8,314 bases of DNA from an uncultured Collinsella sp. (GTDB lineage Bacteria > Actinomycetota > Coriobacteriia > Coriobacteriales > Coriobacteriaceae). The stretch is from contig UQWV01000073.1 of NCBI GenBank assembly GCA_900544845.1, forward strand, positions 1 to 8,314. The letters run 5' to 3'. The position numbers and the translations under genes were made by a program. The notes under the pieces are model-generated. The model was not told where the DNA came from. It was given only the letters and a program-made list of their open reading frames with translations, and did no database searches. Below, piece after piece: positions 1 through 5,759 of this stretch (the stretch's first letter is position 1; every line of letters starts with the position of its first letter).

Positions 1-97
1 TTGGCTGTGGGGGGGGGGGGGTTGCGTTTTTTTTTTTTGCTTTTTTCTCTCACTTATTCTATTAACATCTCCCCCCCCCCCCCCCCCCCCCCCCCCG
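1..97. other. Low-complexity left end (poly-G, poly-T, poly-C)
   Basis: This stretch has a run of 13 G (9-21), 12 T (27-38), 6 T (41-46) and 26 C (71-96). Nothing here can be read as a gene or a regulatory site. Similar G/C runs close the other end of the window, so I infer poor-quality sequence at contig ends rather than biology. Normal-looking sequence begins at about 98. Confidence 0.7.
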
Positions 98-149
98 CCG
101 GTAAATAGCGGACACTCCGCATGCAATCTATGCAAACAAACAAGTACGC

Positions 150-1178
150 TTAGCTACATTCGGTAAGATCGAGCACGCTGCCCTTCACGATAAGCGCCGG
201 CTCCAGAACGACTTCTTCGGCACGTCTACCGCCCCTACCGGCAAGACGCTTGGACATGCAGCCAAAAGCATGCTCCGCGAGGATACCTGGATCCTGCTCA
301 ATCGCGGTCAGCGCCGGCTCAAAGAGAACGTCGGCGGCCGAGTTGTCGTAACTCACCACCGAGATGTCGCCCGGGATGCTCTTCCCCATCTCGTGCAAGC
401 GCTTGAGCAGACCGAGGGCGATGTTATCCGAGCTTGCGAACACAGCGGTAGCATCAGTTGCGAGCACCGCCTCCGAGGCCTCGTAGGCACTCGGGATGTA
501 GTACTCGCTCTCAAACTCTAAACGTGCGTCGATAGGCAAGCCAACCTCGCGCAGTGCGCGCTCATAGCCGGCAAGTCGTTTGCGACCCGTATTGGAGCGG
601 CGTGCGTTAACCAGACAGGCAATACGGCGGTGGCCTTGCTCGATCAGATAGCGGGTGGCCATGTAGCCGCCCATCTCGTGGTCGAACATCACCTTGTCGC
701 ACTCGAGCCCCTCAATGGCACGGTCGACCATTACCGCCGGTATGGGCAGATGGCTGACTTCTTCGCGCAGAGCACGGTCGTCGGAGAACTCGTCGCCCAC
801 GACCAGGAAGACGCCATCAACGCCGCGCGTCACCAGCTGGCGCAGCAGCTCCAGATCGTCATCGGCGCTTCCACCCGAGCTGGTAATGAAGAGCGCATAG
901 CCATCCTCGCGGCAGCGCTTTTCCAGGCTACCGGCGAGCGAGGCAAAAAAGCGGCTCTCGATGTTAGGGACGATAAGGCCCAGCGTGCGCGACTCGCGCA
1001 TGACCAAACTACGCGCAATCTGGTTAGGAACATAGTGGTTGCGCGCCGCGACCTCCTTGATGAGCTTGCGGTTTTCTTCCGAGATGCGACAGGGCCGATT
1101 ATTGAGCACAAGCGAGACCGACGAGGGGGAAAGCCCCACCTCCTGGGCGATCTGCTTGAGGGTGACTTTGTTGGCCAT
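150..1178 (-). CDS. LacI/GalR-family transcriptional regulator
   Basis: This is a 342 aa DNA-binding regulator of normal length for the LacI/GalR family. An N-terminal helix-turn-helix spans about residues 5-27 (TLKQIAQEVGLSPSSVSLVL). It is followed by a hinge helix with the family signature YVPNQIARSL at 49-58, where L58 is expected to intercalate in the operator minor groove. Residues 63-335 form a periplasmic-binding-protein-like effector domain, starting at TLGLIVPN. The ATG start is supported by a strong AAGGAG about 6 bases upstream. The gene is divergent from murB and stands alone, so its target is unclear. No sugar transporter or catabolic gene is in view, and the effector cannot be named, although the overall style is closest to pentose/purine-type members. 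The family usually represses sugar-use genes. The gene ends 52 bp from the low-complexity left end but is complete. Confidence 0.93.
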   Translation of the reverse strand: MANKVTLKQIAQEVGLSPSSVSLVLNNRPCRISEENRKLIKEVAARNHYVPNQIARSLVMRESRTLGLIVPNIESRFFASLAGSLEKRCREDGYALFITSSGGSADDDLELLRQLVTRGVDGVFLVVGDEFSDDRALREEVSHLPIPAVMVDRAIEGLECDKVMFDHEMGGYMATRYLIEQGHRRIACLVNARRSNTGRKRLAGYERALREVGLPIDARLEFESEYYIPSAYEASEAVLATDATAVFASSDNIALGLLKRLHEMGKSIPGDISVVSYDNSAADVLFEPALTAIEQDPGILAEHAFGCMSKRLAGRGGRRAEEVVLEPALIVKGSVLDLTECS

Positions 1179-1186
1179 CTCGCTCC

Positions 1187-1219
1187 TTCCGGGTTTACGC
1201 GCAATCTCTTGAAAGTATA
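1187..1219 (-). promoter_or_regulatory. Promoter -10 and ribosome binding site of the LacI-type gene
   Basis: On the minus strand a TATACT -10 box lies at 1214-1219. A ribosome binding site GGAAGGAG follows, about 6 bases ahead of the ATG. No good -35 box is seen 16-18 bases upstream of the -10, so the promoter may be activator-dependent or weak. The leader would be about 28 bases. Confidence 0.45.
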
Positions 1220-1312
1220 GCGACTACCCCTCTACCTCGGTGATAAACACTTTACCAATCCGGTAGACGGCTGTTTTATCGCCGCCAGCGCACCAAATCC
1301 GTCCGGGTGGGG

Positions 1313-1354
1313 TATATTGCAATCGATTGATGACAACGACCACCAAAAGGCGGA
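1313..1354 (+). promoter_or_regulatory. Probable -10 box and ribosome binding site of murB
   Basis: TATATT at 1313-1318 is a plausible -10 box that would start transcription near 1325. An AAAGGCGG ribosome binding site at about 1346-1353 stands 8 bases ahead of the ATG at 1362. Transcription from here begins after the upstream TTG codon at 1317, which favours the ATG as the real start. No convincing -35 box is visible. Confidence 0.4.
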
Positions 1355-1361
1355 TATTCGT

Positions 1362-2324
1362 ATGCACGAGAACGACTTTTTTAACGAGGACCTGCTGTGC
1401 GCGCTTGCTGGCGTTGCCGGCGAGGACAACGTGCTGATGAGCGAGCCCATGCGCGAGCACACCACGTTTAAGATCGGCGGCCCGGCCGACGTCTTTGTCA
1501 CGCCCGATACCGAGCAGGGCCTCGTCGCCACGCTCGACACCTGTTATCGCTGCGACCTGCCGCTCACCATCGTGGGCAACGGCTCCGACCTGCTCGTCGG
1601 CGACAAGGGTATCCGCGGCGTCGTCGTGGCGTTGGGCGAAGGCCTCTCCGACATTACGGTCGACGGTACGCACGTCACGGCGGCGGCCGGCGCCTTGCTT
1701 TCCGATGTCGCCGCGGCGGCAGCCGAGGCCGGTCTCACCGGCATGGAGCCCATCTCGGGCATCCCCGGATCGGTCGGCGGCGCCTGCTACATGAACGCCG
1801 GCGCCTACGGCGCCTGCATGGCAGACGTGCTGGAGTCTGTGCGCGTCTACAAGCCCGCCCGCATGCTCGACGACGGCACCCGCGGCAGCGGCAACATCAT
1901 CGAGTTCGATGTCGATGAGCTCAACCTGGGCTATCGCAAGAGTCGCATCGCCGACGACGGCTTTATCGTTCTTTCTGCCACCTTCAACCTCGCACCGGGC
2001 AACGCCGCGATGATCAAGGCCGACATGGACGACTACCGCCAGCGCCGCGAGGAAAAGCAGCCGCTCGACATGCCGAGTGCCGGTTCCACCTTCAAGCGCC
2101 CCGAGGGTTACTTTGCCGGCAAGCTCATCATGGATGCCGGCCTGCGAGGACACGCCGTTGGCGGCGCGCAGGTGAGCGAGAAGCACTGCGGCTTCATCGT
2201 CAACGCCGACCACGCCACCGCCGCCGATGTCGACGAACTCATCCGCCACATCCAGGCAACCGTCAAAGACCAATTCAACGTAGACCTAGAACCCGAAGTC
2301 CACCGAGTCGGCGAATTCCTCTAA
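1362..2324 (+). CDS. murB: UDP-N-acetylenolpyruvoylglucosamine reductase (MurB)
   Basis: This cytoplasmic FAD enzyme reduces UDP-GlcNAc-enolpyruvate to UDP-MurNAc with NADPH, the second committed step of peptidoglycan precursor synthesis. From the ATG it encodes 320 aa, the usual size. The FAD-binding domain shows TTFKIGGPAD (34-43), VGNGSDLLV (71-79) and GIPGSVGGACYMNAGAYG (133-150). The C-terminal domain has YRKSR (191-195) and SAGSTFKRP (239-247), in which S242 matches the catalytic serine that protonates the intermediate. The C-terminal LEPEV supplies the catalytic glutamate (E312 is the likeliest). The YRKSR motif points to the type II MurB architecture. An in-frame TTG at 1317 would add 15 residues, but it sits on the putative -10 box and has no ribosome binding site. 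The gene is monocistronic, divergent from the LacI-type regulator, and ends at a strong hairpin terminator. Confidence 0.97.
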   Translation: MHENDFFNEDLLCALAGVAGEDNVLMSEPMREHTTFKIGGPADVFVTPDTEQGLVATLDTCYRCDLPLTIVGNGSDLLVGDKGIRGVVVALGEGLSDITVDGTHVTAAAGALLSDVAAAAAEAGLTGMEPISGIPGSVGGACYMNAGAYGACMADVLESVRVYKPARMLDDGTRGSGNIIEFDVDELNLGYRKSRIADDGFIVLSATFNLAPGNAAMIKADMDDYRQRREEKQPLDMPSAGSTFKRPEGYFAGKLIMDAGLRGHAVGGAQVSEKHCGFIVNADHATAADVDELIRHIQATVKDQFNVDLEPEVHRVGEFL

Positions 2325-2328
2325 AAGA

Positions 2329-2350
2329 GAAGGCCCCGAAAGGGGCCTTC
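2329..2350. terminator. Bidirectional terminator between murB and the hydrolase gene
   Basis: A perfect 9 bp stem (GAAGGCCCC / GGGGCCTTC) closes a tetraloop GAAA, 4 bases after the murB stop codon. The plus-strand tail is only moderately T-rich (ATATTTATTC). The minus-strand tail reads TCTTTTA. It therefore serves murB and very likely also the convergent hydrolase transcript. Confidence 0.85.
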
Positions 2351-2405
2351 ACCATATTTATTCAGATAACCCAGTCCGGTGTGTCGCGCCCCGAATCCGA
2401 GAGGG

Positions 2406-2530
2406 CCGGGACAGTCCGAGAGGCATAAGGTTGATCGCGAGTTCCGCACGAGCCGGAGAGCACTTAATGTGCTCTCCGTGCGAGCAGGACTGCCCGAGCA
2501 GGCAACCTTATGCCTCTCGGACTGTCCCGG
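2406..2530. repeat. 125 bp inverted-repeat element with 28 bp perfect arms
   Basis: The left arm 2406-2433 is an exact reverse complement of the right arm 2503-2530 (28 of 28). Inside sits a second perfect hairpin, 10 bp arms 2454-2463 and 2469-2478 around a 5-base loop TTAAT. The two stems are separated by unequal internal loops of about 20 and 24 bases. The right loop carries CGAGCAGG twice (2481-2488 and 2495-2502). It lies between two convergent genes, its edge 12 bp from the hydrolase stop codon. There is no T tract and no coding potential. It could be a MITE-like or REP-like intergenic repeat, or a structured 3' UTR element. No flanking target duplication is evident. Confidence 0.8.
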
Positions 2531-2542
2531 ACCAAGCCGCAG

Positions 2543-3736
2543 CTACGACAGCGCAATACCGCCGAGCCAGCCCCAACGCACGCCAGAGCCAGTGCCATAG
2601 AAGCTAATAAACGAGTCAAGCGACTTAGACGTAATGGCGCCCTCGTTGCTCATAACGATGCCGCCGCCAACGTAGATACCCACATGACCGTAGATAAGGC
2701 CCGGAGCACCCGTGCCGCTGTGCGAGGAATCGGCCACGATCATGCCCACCTGCAGCGCCGAGCGATCGGAGCTATAGCACCAGGCGTTGAACATGTCACA
2801 CGCGTTGCCGCCAAAATAGCCCACGCCGGCGTTACGGAAGACATTGGTAACCCACGCCGCGCACCAGTTCTGACCCGGCGAAGGCGTGGAGTAGCACGCG
2901 TTGACGACGGCCTGCTGTTTGCCCGAGCCGGCATTCTGTTGCGGGGTTCCGGGCGCATACGATCCGCCACCCGAGCTTGAACCACCCGAGTAGGAATTGT
3001 TCTTGTTCGCGGCGGCGGCCTTCCTGGCAGCCTCCTCAGCCTGGGCGGCAGCGAGGATCTCGGAATCGCGCTGAGCCATGAGCTCCTTGACGTCGTCGGA
3101 AAGACCGTTCAGCACGGTCTGGACTTCTTGCTGCTTGGCCTGCATATCCTGCATCTGAGCCGTCTGCTGGTCCTTGAGTTTTTCCAGGTCGGCCTTTTGT
3201 GCTTCGAGCTCGGTCTTCTGTGCGTCGAGCTCAGCCTGAATCGTCTGGATATCCTCAATGGCATCGCGGTCGCTCTTGTTGATCTTCTCAACGTAATGCG
3301 CGTTGGCGACGAGTTCCTCGAACGAGCCAGAGGCCAGCAGCAGCGACAGGATGTTCGTGCCGCCGGACTTGTAGCTGGCGGCCACGCGATCGGAAAGGTC
3401 GTTGCGCTTCTTCTTGAGCTCGGCCTTCTTTTCATCGATCTGGGCCTGCGTGTCGTCAATCTTGCCCTGGACATTCTCGATGTCGTTGAGGGTCTGGGCA
3501 TTCTTGTTGGCCAGCGCCGCATACTCATTTGCGATGCTGTCGAGCCGGGCCTGAACCTCGTCGAGCTGGGCCTGGGCGGCATTCAGTTTATCGGTTGTTT
3601 CTTTGGAAGCCTCCGCCGCATGGGCGCGAGCGGGCAGGCCAAAAAGAACTGCCGCAGAAGCGGCGCCGAACAGGGCCTTGAGGGCAGTGCGGCGCGAGAG
3701 CTCCTGGGAAAGGATGGAATCGCTGTTTGGTGACAT
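2543..3736 (-). CDS. Secreted coiled-coil NlpC/P60- or CHAP-type peptidoglycan hydrolase (PcsB-like)
   Basis: This 397 aa exported protein is built like PcsB/EnvC-type division hydrolases. Residues 1-40 form a signal peptide with twin arginines (SRRTALK, 14-20), a hydrophobic stretch and an AHA cleavage site after A40, so Tat export is possible. Residues 41-235 are a long Glu/Lys/Gln/Ala-rich coiled coil with SYKSGG and SFEELVAN motifs typical of the PcsB N-terminal region. Residues 245-275 are a Gly/Ser/Gln linker. Residues 276-397 are a papain-fold cysteine hydrolase domain with candidate catalytic C292 (NWCAAWV) and H351 (YGHVGIYV). It should cleave peptide bonds in peptidoglycan outside the membrane, with the coiled coil keeping it off until it is recruited. 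NlpC/P60 and CHAP are hard to tell apart by eye. The ATG has a CGGAG ribosome binding site about 5 bases upstream. The gene is divergent from galE and convergent with murB. Confidence 0.9.
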   Translation of the reverse strand: MSPNSDSILSQELSRRTALKALFGAASAAVLFGLPARAHAAEASKETTDKLNAAQAQLDEVQARLDSIANEYAALANKNAQTLNDIENVQGKIDDTQAQIDEKKAELKKKRNDLSDRVAASYKSGGTNILSLLLASGSFEELVANAHYVEKINKSDRDAIEDIQTIQAELDAQKTELEAQKADLEKLKDQQTAQMQDMQAKQQEVQTVLNGLSDDVKELMAQRDSEILAAAQAEEAARKAAAANKNNSYSGGSSSGGGSYAPGTPQQNAGSGKQQAVVNACYSTPSPGQNWCAAWVTNVFRNAGVGYFGGNACDMFNAWCYSSDRSALQVGMIVADSSHSGTGAPGLIYGHVGIYVGGGIVMSNEGAITSKSLDSFISFYGTGSGVRWGWLGGIALS

Positions 3737-3780
3737 ATGTACTCCGTTACATGTTTATTTATATGTCGCTCAACTCATAC

Positions 3781-3808
3781 ATATTAGCGTACATATGGCG
3801 CGTCCCAA
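3781..3808 (-). promoter_or_regulatory. Possible promoter of the hydrolase gene
   Basis: On the minus strand, TTGGGA (3803-3808) and TAATAT (3781-3786) are spaced by 16 bases and would give a leader of about 40 bases. Each hexamer matches consensus at only 4 of 6 positions. The surrounding stretch is AT-rich and repeats ACATAT/ACATGT words, including the inverted pair CATATGTAC (3734-3742) and GTACATATG (3789-3797). Confidence 0.35.
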
Positions 3809-3960
3809 CGATTTCCACGAACGGCAGGAAACTACAAGGTCAGCGGCTCGTAAGCAAATGTCAAAGATCAGGTTATGCGTACGCAAGCTCTTCTATGAGT
3901 ACGTTAACATCAATCCTCTGGTTTTCCTGCCCCGCGTGTTTTGGGCGTCCCTGCCTGCGC

Positions 3961-3998
3961 TATACTCCCCTGAAGAAGTGTTCCTGATTCGATAGGAG
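3961..3998 (+). promoter_or_regulatory. galE -10 box and ribosome binding site
   Basis: TATACT at 3961-3966 is a good -10 box and would start transcription near 3973. An AGGAG ribosome binding site at 3994-3998 stands 5 bases ahead of the galE ATG. The -35 region is unclear: TTTTGG at 3939-3944 gives a 16-base spacer. A perfect 10 bp palindrome TGCGTACGCA at 3876-3885 lies upstream and could be a protein-binding site, but nothing identifies the protein. Confidence 0.5.
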
Positions 3999-4003
3999 AC
4001 TAC

Positions 4004-5065
4004 ATGTCCAAAGCACTCGACCCCAAAGACACCTGTGTCCTCGTTACCGGTGGCGCCGGCTTTATCGGCTCGCACACCGTCGTTCAGCTGCTCGAGGGTG
4101 GCTACCAGGTCGTCATCGTCGATGATCTCTCCAACTCCAGCGCCGTCGCCGTCGACCGCGTCAAGACCATCGTGGGCGACGAGGCCGCCAAGAACCTCAC
4201 CTTCTACGAGGCCAACGTGCTCGACCGCGATGCGATGAACAAGATCTTCGATACCCATCAGATCGACCGCGTCATCCACTTCGCCGGCTTTAAGGCCGTC
4301 GGCGAGTCGGTGAGCAAGCCCGTCGAGTACTACCACAACAACATCGAGAACACCCTGGTGCTCATCGACGTCATGCGGAACCATGGCTGCAAGTCCATCA
4401 TCTTCTCGAGCTCCTCGACCGTCTACGGCGACCCGGACAACCCGCCCGTCACCGAGGAGGATCCTAAGAAGCCCGCGACCAACCCCTATGGTTGGACCAA
4501 GTGGATGATCGAGCAGATCCTTATGGACGTCCACACCGCCGACCCCGAGTGGGACGTCGTGCTGCTCCGTTACTTCAACCCCATCGGCGCTCATCCGTCG
4601 GGCCTGATCGGCGAGGACCCCAAGGGCATTCCCAACAACCTGGTGCCCTATGTCGCCCAGGTCGCCGTGGGCAAGCTCGAGGCCGTTCAGGTCTTTGGCA
4701 ACGACTACCCCACCCCCGACGGCACCGGCGTGCGCGACTACATCCACGTGTGCGATCTGGCCTCTGGTCACGTTGCCGCCCTTAACTGGATGAACGGCAA
4801 GACCGGCGTCGAGATCTTTAACTTGGGCACCGGCACCGGCACCTCGGTACTCGAGGTCGTCGCCGCCTTCTCCAAGGCTTGTGGCAAGGAGCTGCCCTAC
4901 GTGATCCGCGAGCGCCGCGCCGGCGACATCGCTGCCAACTGGTGCGACGCCTCCAAGGCCGAGCGCATGATGGGTTGGAAGGCCCAATACGACATCGCGG
5001 ATATGTGCCGCGACAGCTGGAACTGGCAGAGCCACAACCCCAACGGCTTCGCCGACGCCGAGTAG
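4004..5065 (+). CDS. galE: UDP-glucose 4-epimerase (GalE)
   Basis: This 353 aa NAD-dependent epimerase interconverts UDP-glucose and UDP-galactose in the cytoplasm. It serves the Leloir pathway and supplies UDP-galactose for cell-wall and capsule glycans. It is an extended short-chain dehydrogenase. The NAD-binding Rossmann motif GGAGFIG is at 16-22, followed by VIVDDLSNSS. Catalytic residues are S137 (in SSSSTVYG) and the Y162-x3-K166 pair in YGWTK, 13 positions later than S124, Y149 and K153 of the E. coli enzyme. LRYFNPIGAHPSGLIGEDP and GVRDYIHVCDLA are diagnostic GalE stretches. The length is close to the 338 aa E. coli enzyme, the difference being mainly a slightly longer N terminus. A clear AGGAG ribosome binding site fixes the ATG. 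No galK or galT is adjacent, so a biosynthetic role is as likely as galactose use. Confidence 0.97.
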   Translation: MSKALDPKDTCVLVTGGAGFIGSHTVVQLLEGGYQVVIVDDLSNSSAVAVDRVKTIVGDEAAKNLTFYEANVLDRDAMNKIFDTHQIDRVIHFAGFKAVGESVSKPVEYYHNNIENTLVLIDVMRNHGCKSIIFSSSSTVYGDPDNPPVTEEDPKKPATNPYGWTKWMIEQILMDVHTADPEWDVVLLRYFNPIGAHPSGLIGEDPKGIPNNLVPYVAQVAVGKLEAVQVFGNDYPTPDGTGVRDYIHVCDLASGHVAALNWMNGKTGVEIFNLGTGTGTSVLEVVAAFSKACGKELPYVIRERRAGDIAANWCDASKAERMMGWKAQYDIADMCRDSWNWQSHNPNGFADAE

Positions 5066-5074
5066 CCACTCCCC

Positions 5075-5112
5075 CGTGCTAGGTTTTGTGGCATGCCTCA
5101 AAACCTAGCACG
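5075..5112. repeat. 38 bp hairpin after galE with GGCATGCC core
   Basis: Thirteen-base perfect arms (CGTGCTAGGTTTT at 5075-5087 and its complement at 5100-5112) are extended by one more G-C pair and, after a T-T mismatch, by the self-complementary GGCATGCC at 5090-5097. It begins 9 bases after the galE stop. It lacks a T tract, so it may stabilise the galE mRNA 3' end or help termination, but it could also be a DNA-level palindrome. It is the first of several CATG-centred dyads here. Confidence 0.7.
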
Positions 5113-5145
5113 CGACATGCTCGGCACATGCCGCTTCCCGCATGG

Positions 5146-5176
5146 GTAGATTTCTAGACATGTCCCAAAAATCTAC
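5146..5176. repeat. Second CATG-centred inverted repeat
   Basis: Arms GTAGATTT (5146-5153) and AAATCTAC (5169-5176) enclose the palindrome GACATGTC (5157-5164). The plan is the same as in the 5075-5112 hairpin: outer T-rich/A-rich arms and a central CATG palindrome. Between the two lie GACATGC (5114-5120), CGGCACATGCCG (5122-5133) and GCATGG (5140-5145). Confidence 0.55.
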
Positions 5177-5465
5177 TGGCCCCGGCCTCCAATGTGAGGT
5201 CGGGGCTTTTTAGGAACTCGTTCTCGAGCTCGAGCTCGCGCATGCACTTGCGGGCGGCCCTCATCTCGGCGGTCTCGGTCTTGGCCGCGGCCGCCGCGAC
5301 CGGGTGGTTGGCCAGTTCCTTCTTTCTGACCGTCACCCATCTTCCCAGGATCTTCTCATTGATGCCGAGGTCGGCAGCCACTTGGGCGATGGGCTTCCCC
5401 GACGCGACGGCGAAGTCTGCGGCCTCGATGCGGTGCCCCGCTGTGCAGGAGAGCCTATCTGCCAT
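5154..5465 (-). pseudogene. Truncated IS3-family transposase OrfA remnant
   Basis: The open frame encodes 103 aa. Residues 1 to about 86 are typical of IS3-family OrfA (HTH_Tnp_1). A helix-turn-helix stretch (DFAVASGKPIAQVAADLGIN, then KILGRWV) is followed by the leucine-zipper-like MRELELENEFLK that normally runs on into KKAAAFFA. Here the similarity ends at about 5208, inside an A tract (CTAAAAAG). The remaining residues read through the terminator and hairpins as non-transposase sequence. No orfB with a DDE domain follows, so the element cannot transpose itself. The ATG at 5465 has an AAGGAG about 10 bases upstream. If the A tract had one more A, the frame would become LKKPRP and stop after a few codons, so a small indel is also possible. 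Confidence 0.75.
5179..5211 (+). terminator. Rho-independent terminator downstream of galE
   Basis: An 11 bp GC-rich stem (GCCCCGGCCTC / GAGGTCGGGGC, one G-U pair) closes a 6-base loop CAATGT and is followed directly by five T (5207-5211). It is the first classical terminator after galE, 114 bases past the stop codon, and faces the plus strand. Its T tract coincides with the A-rich codon at which the IS3 orfA reading frame stops looking like a transposase. Confidence 0.85.
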
Positions 5466-5558
5466 GACTGAACACTCCTTTCTTTTTGGCGCTGAAACGA
5501 TTATCGCCGCTCAACGCCATTCCTCTAAGTCAAGTGTCCTGGGATACAATACAGTTCA
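5208..5558 (-). mobile_element. Remnant of an IS3-family insertion sequence
   Basis: The orfA remnant is preceded on its own strand by a TGAACTGTATTGTATCCCAG stretch running from 5558 inward, which looks like an IS3-type left end. It ends in TG, continues with CCCAGGACACTTGACTTA, and lies about 90 bp before orfA. The right end and orfB are missing, so no target duplication can be checked. The end assignment is inferred from position and general style, not from a matched reference IS. Confidence 0.5.
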
Positions 5559-5689
5559 AATGGACGAGGAGGATCCGGCGCTCCTCTTGATGAGCCCGGA
5601 GAGGCCCCTGGTCGTCACCCTTCCCCGCGCGAACGCAAAGCGGACGGCGGCGAGCCATGTCCTCCCCGCGCGTTCCATTTAGGGAGTCC
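5559..5689. other. Intergenic stretch with degenerate dyad, no gene seen
   Basis: No credible gene is seen: the open frames here lack ribosome binding sites and family features. The stretch begins with AAATGGA followed by CGAGGAGGA, and ends with TCCTCCCC...TCCATTT (5661-5680), so its two edges are rough inverted repeats about 120 bp apart. CCCCGCGCG occurs twice (5623-5631 and 5664-5672). It may be a decayed mobile-element end beside the IS3 remnant. Confidence 0.35.
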
Positions 5690-5718
5690 TCGAGAAGTCG
5701 ATCTCCCTGTGCGATAAT
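5690..5718 (+). promoter_or_regulatory. Probable promoter of the ATPase-effector operon
   Basis: TCGAGA (5690-5695, 4 of 6 to the -35 consensus) and GATAAT (5713-5718, 5 of 6 to the -10 consensus) are separated by an ideal 17 bases. Transcription would start near 5725, giving a leader of about 35 bases before the TTG start at 5760. It is the only well-spaced pair seen between the IS3 remnant and the operon. Confidence 0.55.
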
Positions 5719-5759
5719 CGAGCTATTGAGTCTCGCGAGTTTAGAGCTGGTGATATGCA

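Noticed and set aside
108..120. GCGGACACTCCGC as a terminator for the LacI-type gene
   Set aside because: Only a 5 bp stem with no T tract, and it borders unreliable sequence.
630..1220. Long plus-strand open frames opposite the LacI-type gene, and similar frames opposite murB, the hydrolase and galE
   Set aside because: They mirror real genes in high-GC DNA, have no ribosome binding sites and look like no protein family.
1240..1257. GGTGATAAACACTTTACC as an operator for the LacI-type regulator
   Set aside because: Only the outer bases pair symmetrically; the centre does not resemble a LacI-family operator, so I could not support autoregulation.
1317..1361. TTG at 1317 as the murB start, adding 15 residues
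   Set aside because: It overlaps the likely -10 box and has no ribosome binding site, while the ATG at 1362 has one and fits the family length.
2406..2530. CRISPR array or Rho-independent terminator
   Set aside because: There is a single inverted pair rather than regularly spaced direct repeats, and there is no T tract.
2510..2980. Plus-strand open frame over the hydrolase C-terminal region
   Set aside because: Antisense shadow of the catalytic domain; composition is Arg/Ala-rich without any motif.
5560..5682. A 40 aa plus-strand frame (ATG at 5560) ahead of the ATPase as a small third operon gene
   Set aside because: No ribosome binding site, low-complexity composition, and it lies before the best promoter of the operon.
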